The notes beneath the pieces are model-generated. The model saw nothing but the letters and a program-made list of their open reading frames with translations. It was not told the origin of the DNA and ran no database searches. This document shows, piece by piece, positions 7,361-16,267 of a stretch of 46,510 bases of DNA (the first letter of the stretch is position 1; each line of letters begins with the position of its first letter). The stretch is from the NCBI GenBank assembly GCA_947649125.1, contig CANSQL010000018.1, positions 1 through 46,510 on the forward strand, given 5' to 3'. The DNA is from an uncultured Erysipelotrichaceae bacterium. GTDB taxonomy: Bacteria; Bacillota_I; Bacilli_A; Erysipelotrichales; Erysipelotrichaceae. A program made the translations under genes and the position numbers.

Positions 7361-7393
7361 ATAAAAGAAAAAAGCGCTAATCAGATAAGCGCT
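7361..7393 (-). terminator. Terminator of the V/A-ATPase operon
   Basis: AGCGCT at 7388-7393 pairs with AGCGCT at 7373-7378, and TTTTTTCTTTT follows on the minus strand. The stem overlaps the last codons of subunit D. Confidence 0.65.
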
Positions 7394-8003
7394 CTTTATC
7401 CTTTTTCAGCTTAATTACCTTTTGTCTTGAGAATTCTTCACGTTCCTTTTCCTCAAGTGCATCGGCAATAAATTTAATATTATACTCAAAATCAGGTATT
7501 ACGATATTCTTTAACGCATTTGCGCGCTTTTGTGCCTTACGAATCGCATTAGCTAAGCGATAAACCGCATTATCGATTTCCGCAAGCGTTACCGTCAAAA
7601 GCTTTACCTCATGAAAACATCGATACGCATAATCAAGCTTTGAATTTCCTCTTGCCAAGCCGTAGGTCAATTCCAGTGAGCCTTGTTCATATTTCAGCTT
7701 CGGAATTTCAACACCCATAACGCTGCGATATGTCACAAACAGATTGTTGTCTACGGGAACCGCCTCAACGATATCATTGATTACACCGAGACTCATATTA
7801 GCCTGCTGAAGCGCAAAATAAGCACGTTGATAGGCGGCTGTGATTTCATCACGCAAAAGGCGTACATCATCTAACAGGCTCATCATCTCTCTTGTCAGGA
7901 TATTCCGCTTTCGATCCATCAGCTCATAGCCTGTTTTAGCTAAATTATGCGACTTTTTCATCGCAATCAAATTGCCCTTTGTCGGAAAGACCTGTTTAGC
8001 CAT
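7377..8003 (-). CDS. ntpD: V/A-type ATPase subunit D
   Basis: A 208-residue central-stalk subunit that turns inside the A3B3 head and links it to the membrane ring through subunits F and C. It is almost wholly helical. The N-terminal helix carries the family pattern (FPTKGNLIAMKKSHNLAKTG..LMDRKRNIL), and the long C-terminal helix has NALKNIVIPDFEYNIKFIAD. The length is normal. It starts 2 nt after the subunit B stop codon, with GAGG upstream, and is the last gene of the operon. Confidence 0.94.
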   Translation of the reverse strand: MAKQVFPTKGNLIAMKKSHNLAKTGYELMDRKRNILTREMMSLLDDVRLLRDEITAAYQRAYFALQQANMSLGVINDIVEAVPVDNNLFVTYRSVMGVEIPKLKYEQGSLELTYGLARGNSKLDYAYRCFHEVKLLTVTLAEIDNAVYRLANAIRKAQKRANALKNIVIPDFEYNIKFIADALEEKEREEFSRQKVIKLKKDKERLSD

Positions 8004-8005
8004 GA

Positions 8006-9448
8006 TTAAGCCTCATTTCCGGCAAGCTCTTTGATAACGGCAGCCTGTTTGATATGAAAACGCTTGACTGCTTGTTCATGATGATAAAATTCATCCAGCA
8101 CCTCATCATCAACACGATCCAATTCCTCACGCGGCAGTACCGATAATAAGTCCCAGCCTAAGTCTAAGGTCTCCTCAATGCTGCGGTTTTCCTGAAAGCC
8201 TTGATTTAAGAAATGCTCCTCAAATAAAGAACCGAATTCCATATAGCGCTTATCCGTATCACTGAGCTCATCCTCACCGATAACCGAGGCAAGGGAGCGA
8301 GCGTCCTGAACCTTCGCATATGCCGCAAACAGCTGATTGCTGAGTGCGGAATGATCCTTGCGGGTATAACCCTCACCGATGCCGTCCTTCATCAAACGAG
8401 ACAGCGACGGCAATACGCCGACCGGCGGATAAACACCGGTTTGGTTCAGATTGCGGTCCAGAACGATCTGTCCTTCTGTAATATAACCGGTCAAATCGGG
8501 AATCGGATGCGTGATATCATCGTTCGGCATCGTTAAGATCGGTATCTGTGTGACACTTCCCTTTGCGCCCTGAATAATTCCGGCACGCTCATAAAGTGAA
8601 GCCAAATCCGAGTATAAGTAGCCCGGATATCCTTTACGTCCCGGAATTTCTCCCTTACTGCTGGAGAATTCACGCAAAGCCTCACAATAAGAGGTAATAT
8701 CGGTTAATATAACCAAGATGTGCATATCATGCTCATACGCTAAATACTCAGCTGCCGTTAATGCACAGCGCGGCGTTAAAGTACGCTCAATGATCGGATC
8801 GTTGCTTAAATTGATAAACATCACGACCTTATCCATGACACCTGCTTCTTCAAAGCTGCGGCGGAAATAATCGGCAACATCGTTTTTTACACCCATTGCG
8901 GCAAATACGATACCGAAGTTTTTTCCGTCACCCTCTGAGATTCGCGCCTGCTTGACAAGCTGTACGGCAAGCTCGTTGTGCGGCATACCGGAGCCTGAAA
9001 AAATCGGCAGCTTCTGTCCGCGAATCAAGGTCGTCAAGGCATCGATGCTTGAAATTCCGGTATTGATATAATTTCGCGGATATACACGTGCGACTGGATT
9101 CAACGGACTGCCGTTGATATCCATGCTTTTTTCCGCATAAATATCGCCTAAGCCGTCAATCGGACGTCCCGAGCCGTTAAACACACGACCTAAAAGCTCT
9201 TTAGATAAAGGAAGCTCCATTGCCTTGCCCGTAAACAAAGTCTTTGTATTCGTCAAGGAAATACCGTTGGTTCCTTCAAATACCTGAATGACAGCGCGTT
9301 TTCCTTCCAGCTGTACGACACGACCTAAGCGTTTTTCACCATTATCTAAATGAAGCTCGACCATTTCCTCATAATGTACATCATCGACATCATCTAAGAA
9401 AATAAGCGGTCCGCTGATTTCACTTAAGCCTAAATACTGTATCCCCAT
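8006..9448 (-). CDS. ntpB: V/A-type ATPase subunit B
   Basis: A 480-residue non-catalytic head subunit (A3B3 hexamer). Family segments visible: [14 protein letters not shown] at the start, [43 protein letters not shown] (the degenerate P-loop typical of B), then [13 protein letters not shown] and [14 protein letters not shown]. An AAAGGAGG site precedes the ATG at 9448, which lies 15 nt after the subunit A stop. The length is slightly above the usual 455-465. Confidence 0.96.
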   Translation of the reverse strand: MGIQYLGLSEISGPLIFLDDVDDVHYEEMVELHLDNGEKRLGRVVQLEGKRAVIQVFEGTNGISLTNTKTLFTGKAMELPLSKELLGRVFNGSGRPIDGLGDIYAEKSMDINGSPLNPVARVYPRNYINTGISSIDALTTLIRGQKLPIFSGSGMPHNELAVQLVKQARISEGDGKNFGIVFAAMGVKNDVADYFRRSFEEAGVMDKVVMFINLSNDPIIERTLTPRCALTAAEYLAYEHDMHILVILTDITSYCEALREFSSSKGEIPGRKGYPGYLYSDLASLYERAGIIQGAKGSVTQIPILTMPNDDITHPIPDLTGYITEGQIVLDRNLNQTGVYPPVGVLPSLSRLMKDGIGEGYTRKDHSALSNQLFAAYAKVQDARSLASVIGEDELSDTDKRYMEFGSLFEEHFLNQGFQENRSIEETLDLGWDLLSVLPREELDRVDDEVLDEFYHHEQAVKRFHIKQAAVIKELAGNEA

Positions 9449-9463
9449 ACAATTCCCTCCTTT

Positions 9464-11215
9464 CTATTCAATCTGTGACAATGCCTCATCAATCATCGGC
9501 ATATACGTATCTAATAATTCGATATTGTTGTTTGGTACATCGTATTTCATTTTGATTACCTTATCAAACACACCGGTTTGTAAAATCAAGCTCATCGGCT
9601 TGCCTTGTGCCAATACCTGTTTACTTTGCTTATATAAATATAAGATGACGTCCATCATTTTCATCTGCTTCGCCAAAGGAACATACGTATCCTCCGCATG
9701 GAACGCATTTTGTTGGAGATAGCCGACACGAATCACTTTGCTGATTTCAATGACCAGCTTTTGATCATCAGGCAATACGTCGCTTCCGATCAGCTTTACG
9801 ATTTCCATCAGCTTTGTTTCCTCAGCCAAAAGTGCGGTAAGCTGCTGACGATTGCTCATAAAGCGAGAATCGACATTGCGCATATACCAACGGCTTAAGT
9901 CATTCACATATTCCGAATAAGATTCATTCCAGTTAATCGCAAAATAATGACGGGCATAGGCCAACTGCTTATCCAGGGCCCAGAAGCAGCGCACAAAGCG
10001 CTTGGTATTTTGCGTAACCGGTTCACTGAAGTCTGCACCCTGCGGTGATACGGCACCGATAATCGATACTGAGCCTTCCGCACCGTTTAATGTTTTCATA
10101 TAGCCTGCACGCTCATAAAACTGTGAGATACGAGACGGCAGATAGGCAGGAAAGCCCTCCTCTGCCGGCATTTCCTCCAAACGACCGCTGATTTCACGCA
10201 GTGCTTCCGCCCAACGTGAGGTAGAGTCAGCCATGATCGCCACATGATAGCCCATATCACGATAATACTCTGCCAGGGTCAAGCCGGTATAAATGCTTGC
10301 TTCACGTGCCGCAACCGGCATATTTGAGGTATTCGCAATCAATACCGTTCGATCGGTCAGCGGCTTTTGTGATTTCGGGTCCACAAGCTCTGAGAATTCC
10401 TCTAATACCTGCGTCATCTCATTACCGCGTTCACCGCAGCCGACATAAACGATAATATCGGCATCACACCATTTCGCAAGCTGATGCTGAGTCATCGTTT
10501 TGCCGGTCCCGAATCCGCCCGGAATCGCCGCAGTTCCGCCCTTTGCGATCGGAAACAGCGTATCGAAAATTCGCTGGCCGGTCACAAGCGGAATGGAGAT
10601 CGGCAAACGCTCTTTGACCGGACGTGCTGTTTTGATCGGCCATTTTTGGCACAGGCTCAACCCGACGATTTCCCCGTTATCCAAGCGCAGCTTTACGACT
10701 TCATCATGAATGCGATAAGCACCGTTTTCACTTACCCAAACGACTTCACCGCTCATATGCGGCGGCACCATTAAACGATGCTCAATCAAATCCGTTTCGG
10801 GAACGGTCGCATAAATCTGTCCGCCTGTCAAGAGCTCATTGACCTTTACCTGAATATTGACCTGCCAAAGCGCTTCCTCATCTAACGGCGCAACGGCACT
10901 TCCGATTTCAATAAAGGCGCCGCTTTCCTTTGAAATCGCACGCAGCGGGCGCTCGATTCCGTCAAAGATATTACGCAGTATTCCGGGTCCCAAGGTAACC
11001 TGAATCGGTTGATGACTGGCATAGACAGGCTCACCGGGCATCAGACCCGTAGTTGACTCATAGACCTGAATCGTCGTCAGTTCTTTACTGATTGAGATGA
11101 CCTCACCCATCAGTCTTTTATGTCCGACATAGACCATTTCCAGCATTGAAAATTCAACTGCGTTTTTTACTGTAACTACCGGTCCGTTTATTGAATAAAT
11201 AACATTTTCATTCAC
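9464..11215 (-). CDS. ntpA: V/A-type ATPase catalytic subunit A
   Basis: A 583-residue catalytic head subunit that binds and hydrolyses or makes ATP. The Walker A loop GGFGTGKT is at about residues 233-240 (Lys239), with the A-subunit-specific bulge domain before it. MADSTSRWAEALREISGRLEEMPAEEG holds the catalytic region and GAVSPQGADFSEPVTQ lies near the end of the nucleotide fold. The start is GTG (11215-11213) with GAGGTGATAAT before it. It is separated from subunit E by 103 nt, the longest gap in the operon. Confidence 0.97.
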   Translation of the reverse strand: MNENVIYSINGPVVTVKNAVEFSMLEMVYVGHKRLMGEVISISKELTTIQVYESTTGLMPGEPVYASHQPIQVTLGPGILRNIFDGIERPLRAISKESGAFIEIGSAVAPLDEEALWQVNIQVKVNELLTGGQIYATVPETDLIEHRLMVPPHMSGEVVWVSENGAYRIHDEVVKLRLDNGEIVGLSLCQKWPIKTARPVKERLPISIPLVTGQRIFDTLFPIAKGGTAAIPGGFGTGKTMTQHQLAKWCDADIIVYVGCGERGNEMTQVLEEFSELVDPKSQKPLTDRTVLIANTSNMPVAAREASIYTGLTLAEYYRDMGYHVAIMADSTSRWAEALREISGRLEEMPAEEGFPAYLPSRISQFYERAGYMKTLNGAEGSVSIIGAVSPQGADFSEPVTQNTKRFVRCFWALDKQLAYARHYFAINWNESYSEYVNDLSRWYMRNVDSRFMSNRQQLTALLAEETKLMEIVKLIGSDVLPDDQKLVIEISKVIRVGYLQQNAFHAEDTYVPLAKQMKMMDVILYLYKQSKQVLAQGKPMSLILQTGVFDKVIKMKYDVPNNNIELLDTYMPMIDEALSQIE

Positions 11216-11318
11216 ATTATCACCTCACAAGCTTCGTTTGCACAAGATATTTGCGCTCACTGTCAGCTTATCCTTTGTATTCAATCCTTAAGCATATCAT
11301 CGATACTTCGATATCTTA

Positions 11319-11909
11319 TTATGCAATCGTTAAAGCAGAGGTCTGTAAAAAGTCCTTACGTGCTTCAATCAAAGCACTGTCTAAGGTTTCATCGATCGCT
11401 CTTTCCTTATCCTTCAGCACAAGGCGAAAGCCGCCTAAGACAATATCATCAACGATTTCACCTGTCGCATGATTTCCGAGTATGCACAAAAGCTCCTTCA
11501 TCAGCACTTCATCATCTTGACCGAGCTGTAAAACAAGTGTTCCGTCCATATTCGTATAAGCGCTGATTTTTTCGGTAATCAGCTGTTGATACCGCTTATC
11601 CTTATGAAACTGCATCAGCTGCTGCTTCACCGCTTCAAACAGCTCCTCAACCATTAAGGAGCGCTCTGTCATTAAGCGGCGATGATTCTCATCGTTGATA
11701 TGACTCATGGCAACCGCATGGCGGGCACTCAGATCCTGTGCCTCTTGTTCAAACCAAAGCTTTGCCGCCTCTTGTGCGCCTTCATTGATTTCCTGTTCCG
11801 TGCGCAAGCGAATTTCCTTCATCTCACGCTGTGCTTCGGCAATTTCTGCCTCTGAGATTGCCGTTATTTCCGATTGAAAACATTTTAAAAGCTCTTCCTT
11901 TGTAATCAT
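11319..11909 (-). CDS. ntpE: V/A-type ATPase subunit E
   Basis: A 196-residue peripheral-stalk subunit. A long charged N-terminal helix (about residues 5-90, rich in Glu, Ala, Gln and Arg) pairs with the G/H-like subunit; a globular C-terminal part follows (GEIVDDIVLGGFRLVLKD, then RAIDETLDSALIEARKDFLQ), which is the family signature. AGGAG lies before the ATG, and subunit F ends 11 nt upstream. The length is typical. Confidence 0.92.
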   Translation of the reverse strand: MITKEELLKCFQSEITAISEAEIAEAQREMKEIRLRTEQEINEGAQEAAKLWFEQEAQDLSARHAVAMSHINDENHRRLMTERSLMVEELFEAVKQQLMQFHKDKRYQQLITEKISAYTNMDGTLVLQLGQDDEVLMKELLCILGNHATGEIVDDIVLGGFRLVLKDKERAIDETLDSALIEARKDFLQTSALTIA

Positions 11910-11920
11910 GCCTTCACTCC

Positions 11921-12229
11921 TTACAATTTCACGCCGATTGCTTCGCTCACATAGCGATCAATCGTTTCGCCTACCTTCGCCGAGCCGTGACGATCGGGAA
12001 TTTCCACAATCAAAGGCTTCGGCTGCTTTAATTTCAGCTCTGATATAATTTCGGGACAGGTCTGAATCAGCTTCGTTGTCATTAAGATAACAGCGATATC
12101 GGAACGCTTCATCGCCTGATTCAGCTCCCTTAATACCTCGTCTCGCTCATGGATCACAATGCCCTCGATACCCGCAAGACGCATTCCCATCTGCGTATCG
12201 ATATTATCGCTGAGCAGAAAAAATTTCAT
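11921..12229 (-). CDS. ntpG: V/A-type ATPase subunit F
   Basis: A 102-residue central-stalk subunit, called F in the general scheme and NtpG in the Enterococcus naming. It has a Rossmann-like fold: FFLLSDNIDTQMGMRLAGIEG at the start, a middle SDIAVILMTTKL strand and PLIVEIPDRHG. It contacts subunit D inside the rotor. Its ribosome binding site, AGGAG, overlaps the stop codon of subunit K, and the start lies 7 nt beyond that stop. Confidence 0.92.
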   Translation of the reverse strand: MKFFLLSDNIDTQMGMRLAGIEGIVIHERDEVLRELNQAMKRSDIAVILMTTKLIQTCPEIISELKLKQPKPLIVEIPDRHGSAKVGETIDRYVSEAIGVKL

Positions 12230-12236
12230 AACGCTC

Positions 12237-12689
12237 CTATAGCTTGATCATGATGATCAAAATAGAAATAATCAAACCGTAAATCGCAACACCCTCGCCC
12301 AATGCAACGAAAATCAAGGACTTACCGAAGTTCTTATCGTTTTCGGAGAAGGCACCGATCGCAGCCGGAGCCGCAGCCGCAACCGCAATACCGGCTCCTA
12401 ACGCTGACATACCTGTCGCAAGCGCAGCGGCAATAAAGCCAAGACCCTGCGCGATAGAGCCGTTCATCTGATTCACAGCCTCTCCTTCACCGCCGGCCGC
12501 TAATGCCGTAGCACCGTTGATGTTGAAAATCAAAGCACCGGCCAAAATCACAAAGAACAGTGCGATATGGGTAATTACACGAAGCTTTGCGCTTTTTGCG
12601 CTTGTTTTACCGCGAAACACATTCACAAGCGGTAAGCTGATTAAAACGATCAATACTAACGGTAATAATAATTCAAATGTATTCAACAT
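12237..12689 (-). CDS. ntpK: V/A-type ATPase membrane ring subunit K
   Basis: A 150-residue ring proteolipid with four predicted membrane segments. Only the second hairpin looks like a classic c-type unit: about 82-113 (GLGFIAAALATGMSALGAGI) and 123-149 with the ion-binding Glu132 in LGEGVAIYG. The first half (about 7-25 and 38-55) is hydrophobic but has no matching glutamate or glycine pattern. It therefore differs from Enterococcus NtpK as I recall it, which is a duplicated proteolipid. Similar short forms occur in other anaerobic Firmicutes as far as I remember. Gln81 and the residues around Glu132 do not settle whether protons or sodium ions move. Confidence 0.93.
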   Translation of the reverse strand: MLNTFELLLPLVLIVLISLPLVNVFRGKTSAKSAKLRVITHIALFFVILAGALIFNINGATALAAGGEGEAVNQMNGSIAQGLGFIAAALATGMSALGAGIAVAAAAPAAIGAFSENDKNFGKSLIFVALGEGVAIYGLIISILIIMIKL

Positions 12690-12701
12690 GATTCTTTCCT
12701 C

Positions 12702-14630
12702 CTACTCCATGTTTTTTAATGATTGAAATGCAATGCCGTCACCGCTGAAGTAACGGGAGAACATTTCATAAAATTCTAAACGCAATACTTGGATCCCTAC
12801 GATCATGCCCTCTAAGCACATAACGAACAGATTTCCGAAAATCGCCACTGCGATGCTTCCGGCGCCGCTTACCATTTCCATCAACAGCGTAACGACAAGC
12901 ATCATACCGGCATGTGACAATACGAAGCCGCCGACACGCAGATAAGAAATCGTATTTGTGATAAAGGACAGACAAACCTCAAACAGCTCAAAGAAGCTTT
13001 GCGTAAAGAAGCCGCCGAAGCCGTCCGGGAACATCGGTTTTCCTTTGACCTTATGCTCAATCGGCTCCTTTAGGAAAATCAGCAACAGCGGTAAGACGAT
13101 AAGCGCCAGTACATAAAGCTTAGAGAATACCGCAATACCGAAGCCGAATTGTGCCGCAGCACCGCCTAAAAAGGCGATATAGAACACAATACCGGCAATG
13201 CCGTTTTGTGAGAGAAGCAGCTCGCACCAATCCTTATGCTTGATTTGAATATACATATTGATCGACATGCTTAATACGATCAATACTGCACCGATCGCTA
13301 TGGCACAGATCAACAGCGGCATAATGAAGTCGCTTCCCATTACCTCAATCGGTTTTTCCTCTAAATGAAACAGGGATTGATACAGCGGATCAAGCAGATG
13401 CTCATCTCCGAATACCGAGCCGTATACAAAGCCGAACAGGGTCGATGAGATACCGATTCTGATGCCGATTTCACCCAGCTTCATATGCTTTAGTTTCGCC
13501 GCCAGCCAACCGACCAAAATCAATACTAAGCCCTGACCGACATCACCGAACATGATACCGAACAGCAGTGTATAGGTAAGTGCCACAAACGGTGTCGGAT
13601 CAATATCCTCATAATTGGGCAGACCGTACATTTCCACAAACATGGAAAACGGACGGGTAAACCAGCTGTTTTTCAGCTTTGTCGGCGGTGTAAAGCGTCG
13701 ATCGCTGTACGCAGGTCTTGCCGCAATTTCAACATCCTTGATGTCCGCAAAGACTGCTTCGATTTTTTTTACATCATCACTGGCCGCAAAGCCGGTAATC
13801 GTGAAACGCTCACCGAGTCCGACTACATATTTACGCGCTTCAAATGTATTTTCCAAAAACAACAGCCTTCCCTTGATTACCTGTAATCGCCCTTGACATG
13901 CTTGAATCATATCATCTCGCTCTTTTTCTATCGAAGCCAACTGCTGATAGTCGCTTTCGATTTCTGCCTTTAGGTTTTCCTCTGCCTTTTCCGGTGTATC
14001 ATGAACAAAATCCGGAATACGAATTCGTTCAAAATACAGTGATGACAGAATATTATCAACCTCACGCTCATATTTCGGCGTGGACAGTACCATACACCAG
14101 CTGTAGGAGCTATCCTCTTTAAACGAACGAAATACAAACGGCTGATTTCCGTAATACTGCAGCTTATCCACACTGTCAAGCGGCAAACGTCCGAAGCGCA
14201 CATTGACATATTTACAGGAGAAGATATCATCTAAGGAAATATCCATGCCTTCAATATTCTCCACTTGAGTCAGCGCATCCTTATTCGCCTGTATCACACC
14301 TTCAAGCTCTCTTTTTACTTCCTCTATTTCCTCACGCTTGCGCTCTAATTGTTCCATATAAGCGCTCATTTCATTTAAATCACACTTCCGGTCCTTGATG
14401 AATTCATTGTTGAGCGAAAGCCCTAAATTCACTTCAAGGTCCTTTAAGCGTGACAGAAGCTCACAATACGGATCCTCCTCCTGCAGCGTGGTAACACCAT
14501 GCACACTTTCCGCAATCTTTGTCGCCGGCTCAGGATGAAAGCAGTCCAGCTCTACAAAGCGTAACAGCACTTCATCCAGCTTGGCTCGGTCGGAAGTGAT
14601 ATTTACTAAATTCATTTTTGCGATTGCCAC
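12702..14630 (-). CDS. ntpI: V/A-type ATPase subunit I
   Basis: A 642-residue stator membrane subunit that provides the half-channels at the ring. The N-terminal 330 residues are soluble and rich in coiled coil (EQLERKREEIEEVKRELEGV). From residue 340 on there are about seven to eight membrane segments, with TPFVALTYTLLFGIMFGDVGQG and TNTISYLRVGGFVLSHAGM carrying the family motif with the Arg involved in ion transfer. The start is GTG (14630-14628), 7 nt after AGGAGG. An in-frame ATG five codons later lacks this spacing. Confidence 0.95.
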   Translation of the reverse strand: MAIAKMNLVNITSDRAKLDEVLLRFVELDCFHPEPATKIAESVHGVTTLQEEDPYCELLSRLKDLEVNLGLSLNNEFIKDRKCDLNEMSAYMEQLERKREEIEEVKRELEGVIQANKDALTQVENIEGMDISLDDIFSCKYVNVRFGRLPLDSVDKLQYYGNQPFVFRSFKEDSSYSWCMVLSTPKYEREVDNILSSLYFERIRIPDFVHDTPEKAEENLKAEIESDYQQLASIEKERDDMIQACQGRLQVIKGRLLFLENTFEARKYVVGLGERFTITGFAASDDVKKIEAVFADIKDVEIAARPAYSDRRFTPPTKLKNSWFTRPFSMFVEMYGLPNYEDIDPTPFVALTYTLLFGIMFGDVGQGLVLILVGWLAAKLKHMKLGEIGIRIGISSTLFGFVYGSVFGDEHLLDPLYQSLFHLEEKPIEVMGSDFIMPLLICAIAIGAVLIVLSMSINMYIQIKHKDWCELLLSQNGIAGIVFYIAFLGGAAAQFGFGIAVFSKLYVLALIVLPLLLIFLKEPIEHKVKGKPMFPDGFGGFFTQSFFELFEVCLSFITNTISYLRVGGFVLSHAGMMLVVTLLMEMVSGAGSIAVAIFGNLFVMCLEGMIVGIQVLRLEFYEMFSRYFSGDGIAFQSLKNME

Positions 14631-14643
14631 TTATGCCCCTCCT

Positions 14644-15684
14644 TTACTCTCGATCATATATCAGCATCGTCATTATTTCCTCAGGCGCAACCTGATAACG
14701 AACACCCTCGATAATATTTATTAAATTCTCGATTTCCCGCTCAGCCGTAAGCTGATATGCGGTATATACGATAGCCGGTGAACTGTCATAATGAAGATGG
14801 CGCTTTGCCAAATGATACTTGATTTGATCGGCATAATATTCAATATACACGTAATCCTTGTCATCGGTATGAAGATGATAAGGACTGTGCTCCAACAGCT
14901 TTAAAAATGCTTCCGCATCGCTGCAGCTCAGCATTTCATTCAGCTTGGCCTTCGGTATAGAGCCTTCACATTCCGTAAGTGATGCCCGTATTTCCTGTTC
15001 GCTCGCATGAAAGAATTTCTTAAAGCGGTATATTTTAGTGATATTATCAAGCTCTGTTCTTGTCGACCACATTTGCTTCAGCGTTTTTTTACTTTTTCCG
15101 CGAAACACCTGATCGATCGTTTCCGCAACATAGCTCATATAATATGCCTGTAATGCAGCTTCACAGCCCGTATAGTCAAAATCATCTTTTGCATTTATAT
15201 AAGGCGCCAGTAATTCTGCATACTGACTGTTGCTTAAGCCTTGAATCAATTCCTCTAAGCTTTGGACTGCAGCCAGCTTTTTCGTATCAAGCTTGGTATA
15301 TCTTGTTAAAACGGTAGGAAAATCACTTAATTTATGAGTGAAATCCTTAGAGAGAATCATGCGTATTCTTGCCAAAATCTGTTCGATTTCAAACTCCTTC
15401 AGTGCCGCAAGATAATATTGCCGCTGCTTACCGTCGACATAGCGGACAAGCTTATCTAAGCGCCGATATAAATCCATGCGCAGTAAATGCTCCAGCTGAC
15501 CGCGGTGAATCGTAGCCTCATGAACATCCTTCAGCGTTTCCGCAAAGCCTGTTTCATTTTTTAATACCTGCGTAAGCTCCGCAACACTTCGTTTACGAAT
15601 CAATTCCTCATATTGAGCAGGCTTGATTCTTCTTCCGTACATCGCCTTTGCCTTCGCACTGATTGCTCCTGACGATGATAGCAT
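14644..15684 (-). CDS. ntpC: V/A-type ATPase subunit C
   Basis: A 346-residue helical funnel-shaped subunit that connects the central stalk to the K ring (subunit d in eukaryotes). Family features are AISAKAKAMYGR at the N-terminus, YYLAALKEFEIEQILARIRMI and RTELDNITKIYRFKKFFHASEQEI in the middle, and the ERE.ENLINIIEG segment near the end. AAGGGAGG lies before the ATG. The subunit I gene starts 13 nt downstream. Confidence 0.92.
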   Translation of the reverse strand: MLSSSGAISAKAKAMYGRRIKPAQYEELIRKRSVAELTQVLKNETGFAETLKDVHEATIHRGQLEHLLRMDLYRRLDKLVRYVDGKQRQYYLAALKEFEIEQILARIRMILSKDFTHKLSDFPTVLTRYTKLDTKKLAAVQSLEELIQGLSNSQYAELLAPYINAKDDFDYTGCEAALQAYYMSYVAETIDQVFRGKSKKTLKQMWSTRTELDNITKIYRFKKFFHASEQEIRASLTECEGSIPKAKLNEMLSCSDAEAFLKLLEHSPYHLHTDDKDYVYIEYYADQIKYHLAKRHLHYDSSPAIVYTAYQLTAEREIENLINIIEGVRYQVAPEEIMTMLIYDRE

Positions 15685-15716
15685 CTCATCCGCCTCCCTT
15701 CTGACGATAAAAAACG

Positions 15717-16028
15717 CTATTCATGAATACAGCGTTCTACGATATCCTTCAGCCAAGCCTCCTTAGAAGCGTTGTATTTATCCTGCAGCTTTTTGAATGA
15801 TGCGGCATATTCCGCTTCACTTTTTGCCTTTGCGCTCGCAAGCTCAACCTCATATTGTTCAGACAATGCGACAAGGCGCTGCTTGGCCTCCTCCATCGTA
15901 TTTGCCTCGATTTGTTTTTTGGACAGCTCGGCTTGTTTTTTCACATCGCTGCGGGCCTGCTTCGCCTGTTCAACCTTTTTGCGGGCAGCCATATCCATAG
16001 CGATGATTTCCTTTACCAACGGTTCCAT
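15717..16028 (-). CDS. V/A-type ATPase G/H-like peripheral-stalk subunit
   Basis: The start is placed at Met 16028 (MEPLVKEIIAMDMAARKKVE), 7 nt after AGGAG. The open frame reaches 16049, but those codons lie near the probable transcription start. The 103-residue protein is one long charged helix rich in Ala, Lys, Glu and Gln, as expected for the partner of subunit E in the peripheral stalk. It is the first gene of the operon, like ntpF/atpG/atpH in other V/A-ATPase clusters. The family is low in complexity, so the name rests on position and composition. Confidence 0.85.
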   Translation of the reverse strand: MEPLVKEIIAMDMAARKKVEQAKQARSDVKKQAELSKKQIEANTMEEAKQRLVALSEQYEVELASAKAKSEAEYAASFKKLQDKYNASKEAWLKDIVERCIHE

Positions 16029-16045
16029 CCTATCGCTCCTTTGTA

Positions 16046-16211
16046 TCAATTTATCACTCGGTTAGTATAAATCTTTTTACGGTCGTTTTCAATCGCAATC
16101 TCAGAATATTTCTTCGTGATTTCCATGATTTTCATAAATTCATCAAAATCGTTCCTATTTAGCTCGCTTTCCTATATATTATAGGCTTAGCCGGCTTTTG
16201 ACCTCAACCAT
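16046..16211 (-). other. Degenerate coding-like stretch upstream of the ATPase operon
   Basis: ATG at 16211 with GGAAAGG before it opens only 10 codons (MVEVKSRLSL). Another frame then reads 29 codons from ATG 16135 (MKIMEITKKYSEIAIENDRK, ending YTNRVIN) and is open upstream as NDFDEF. A CCTATA/TATAGG palindrome (16171-16176/16180-16185) separates them, with stops in all frames. It could be a broken small gene or a coincidence in a promoter region. Confidence 0.25.
16064..16092 (-). promoter_or_regulatory. Proximal promoter of the V/A-ATPase operon
   Basis: Minus strand TTGAAA (16092-16087), 17 nt, TATACT (16069-16064). The expected transcription start is near 16057, 29 nt before the first gene. 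Confidence 0.6.
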
Positions 16212-16237
16212 TATACACCTTTCCTGTATTAACGCAA
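16210..16237 (-). promoter_or_regulatory. Possible distal promoter of the V/A-ATPase operon
   Basis: Minus strand TTGCGT (16237-16232), 16 nt, TATAAT (16215-16210). No strong terminator was seen between the RluA-type gene and this point. Confidence 0.4.
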
Positions 16238-16267
16238 TCTTTTTTAAGAAATTTCTCACAATAATTT

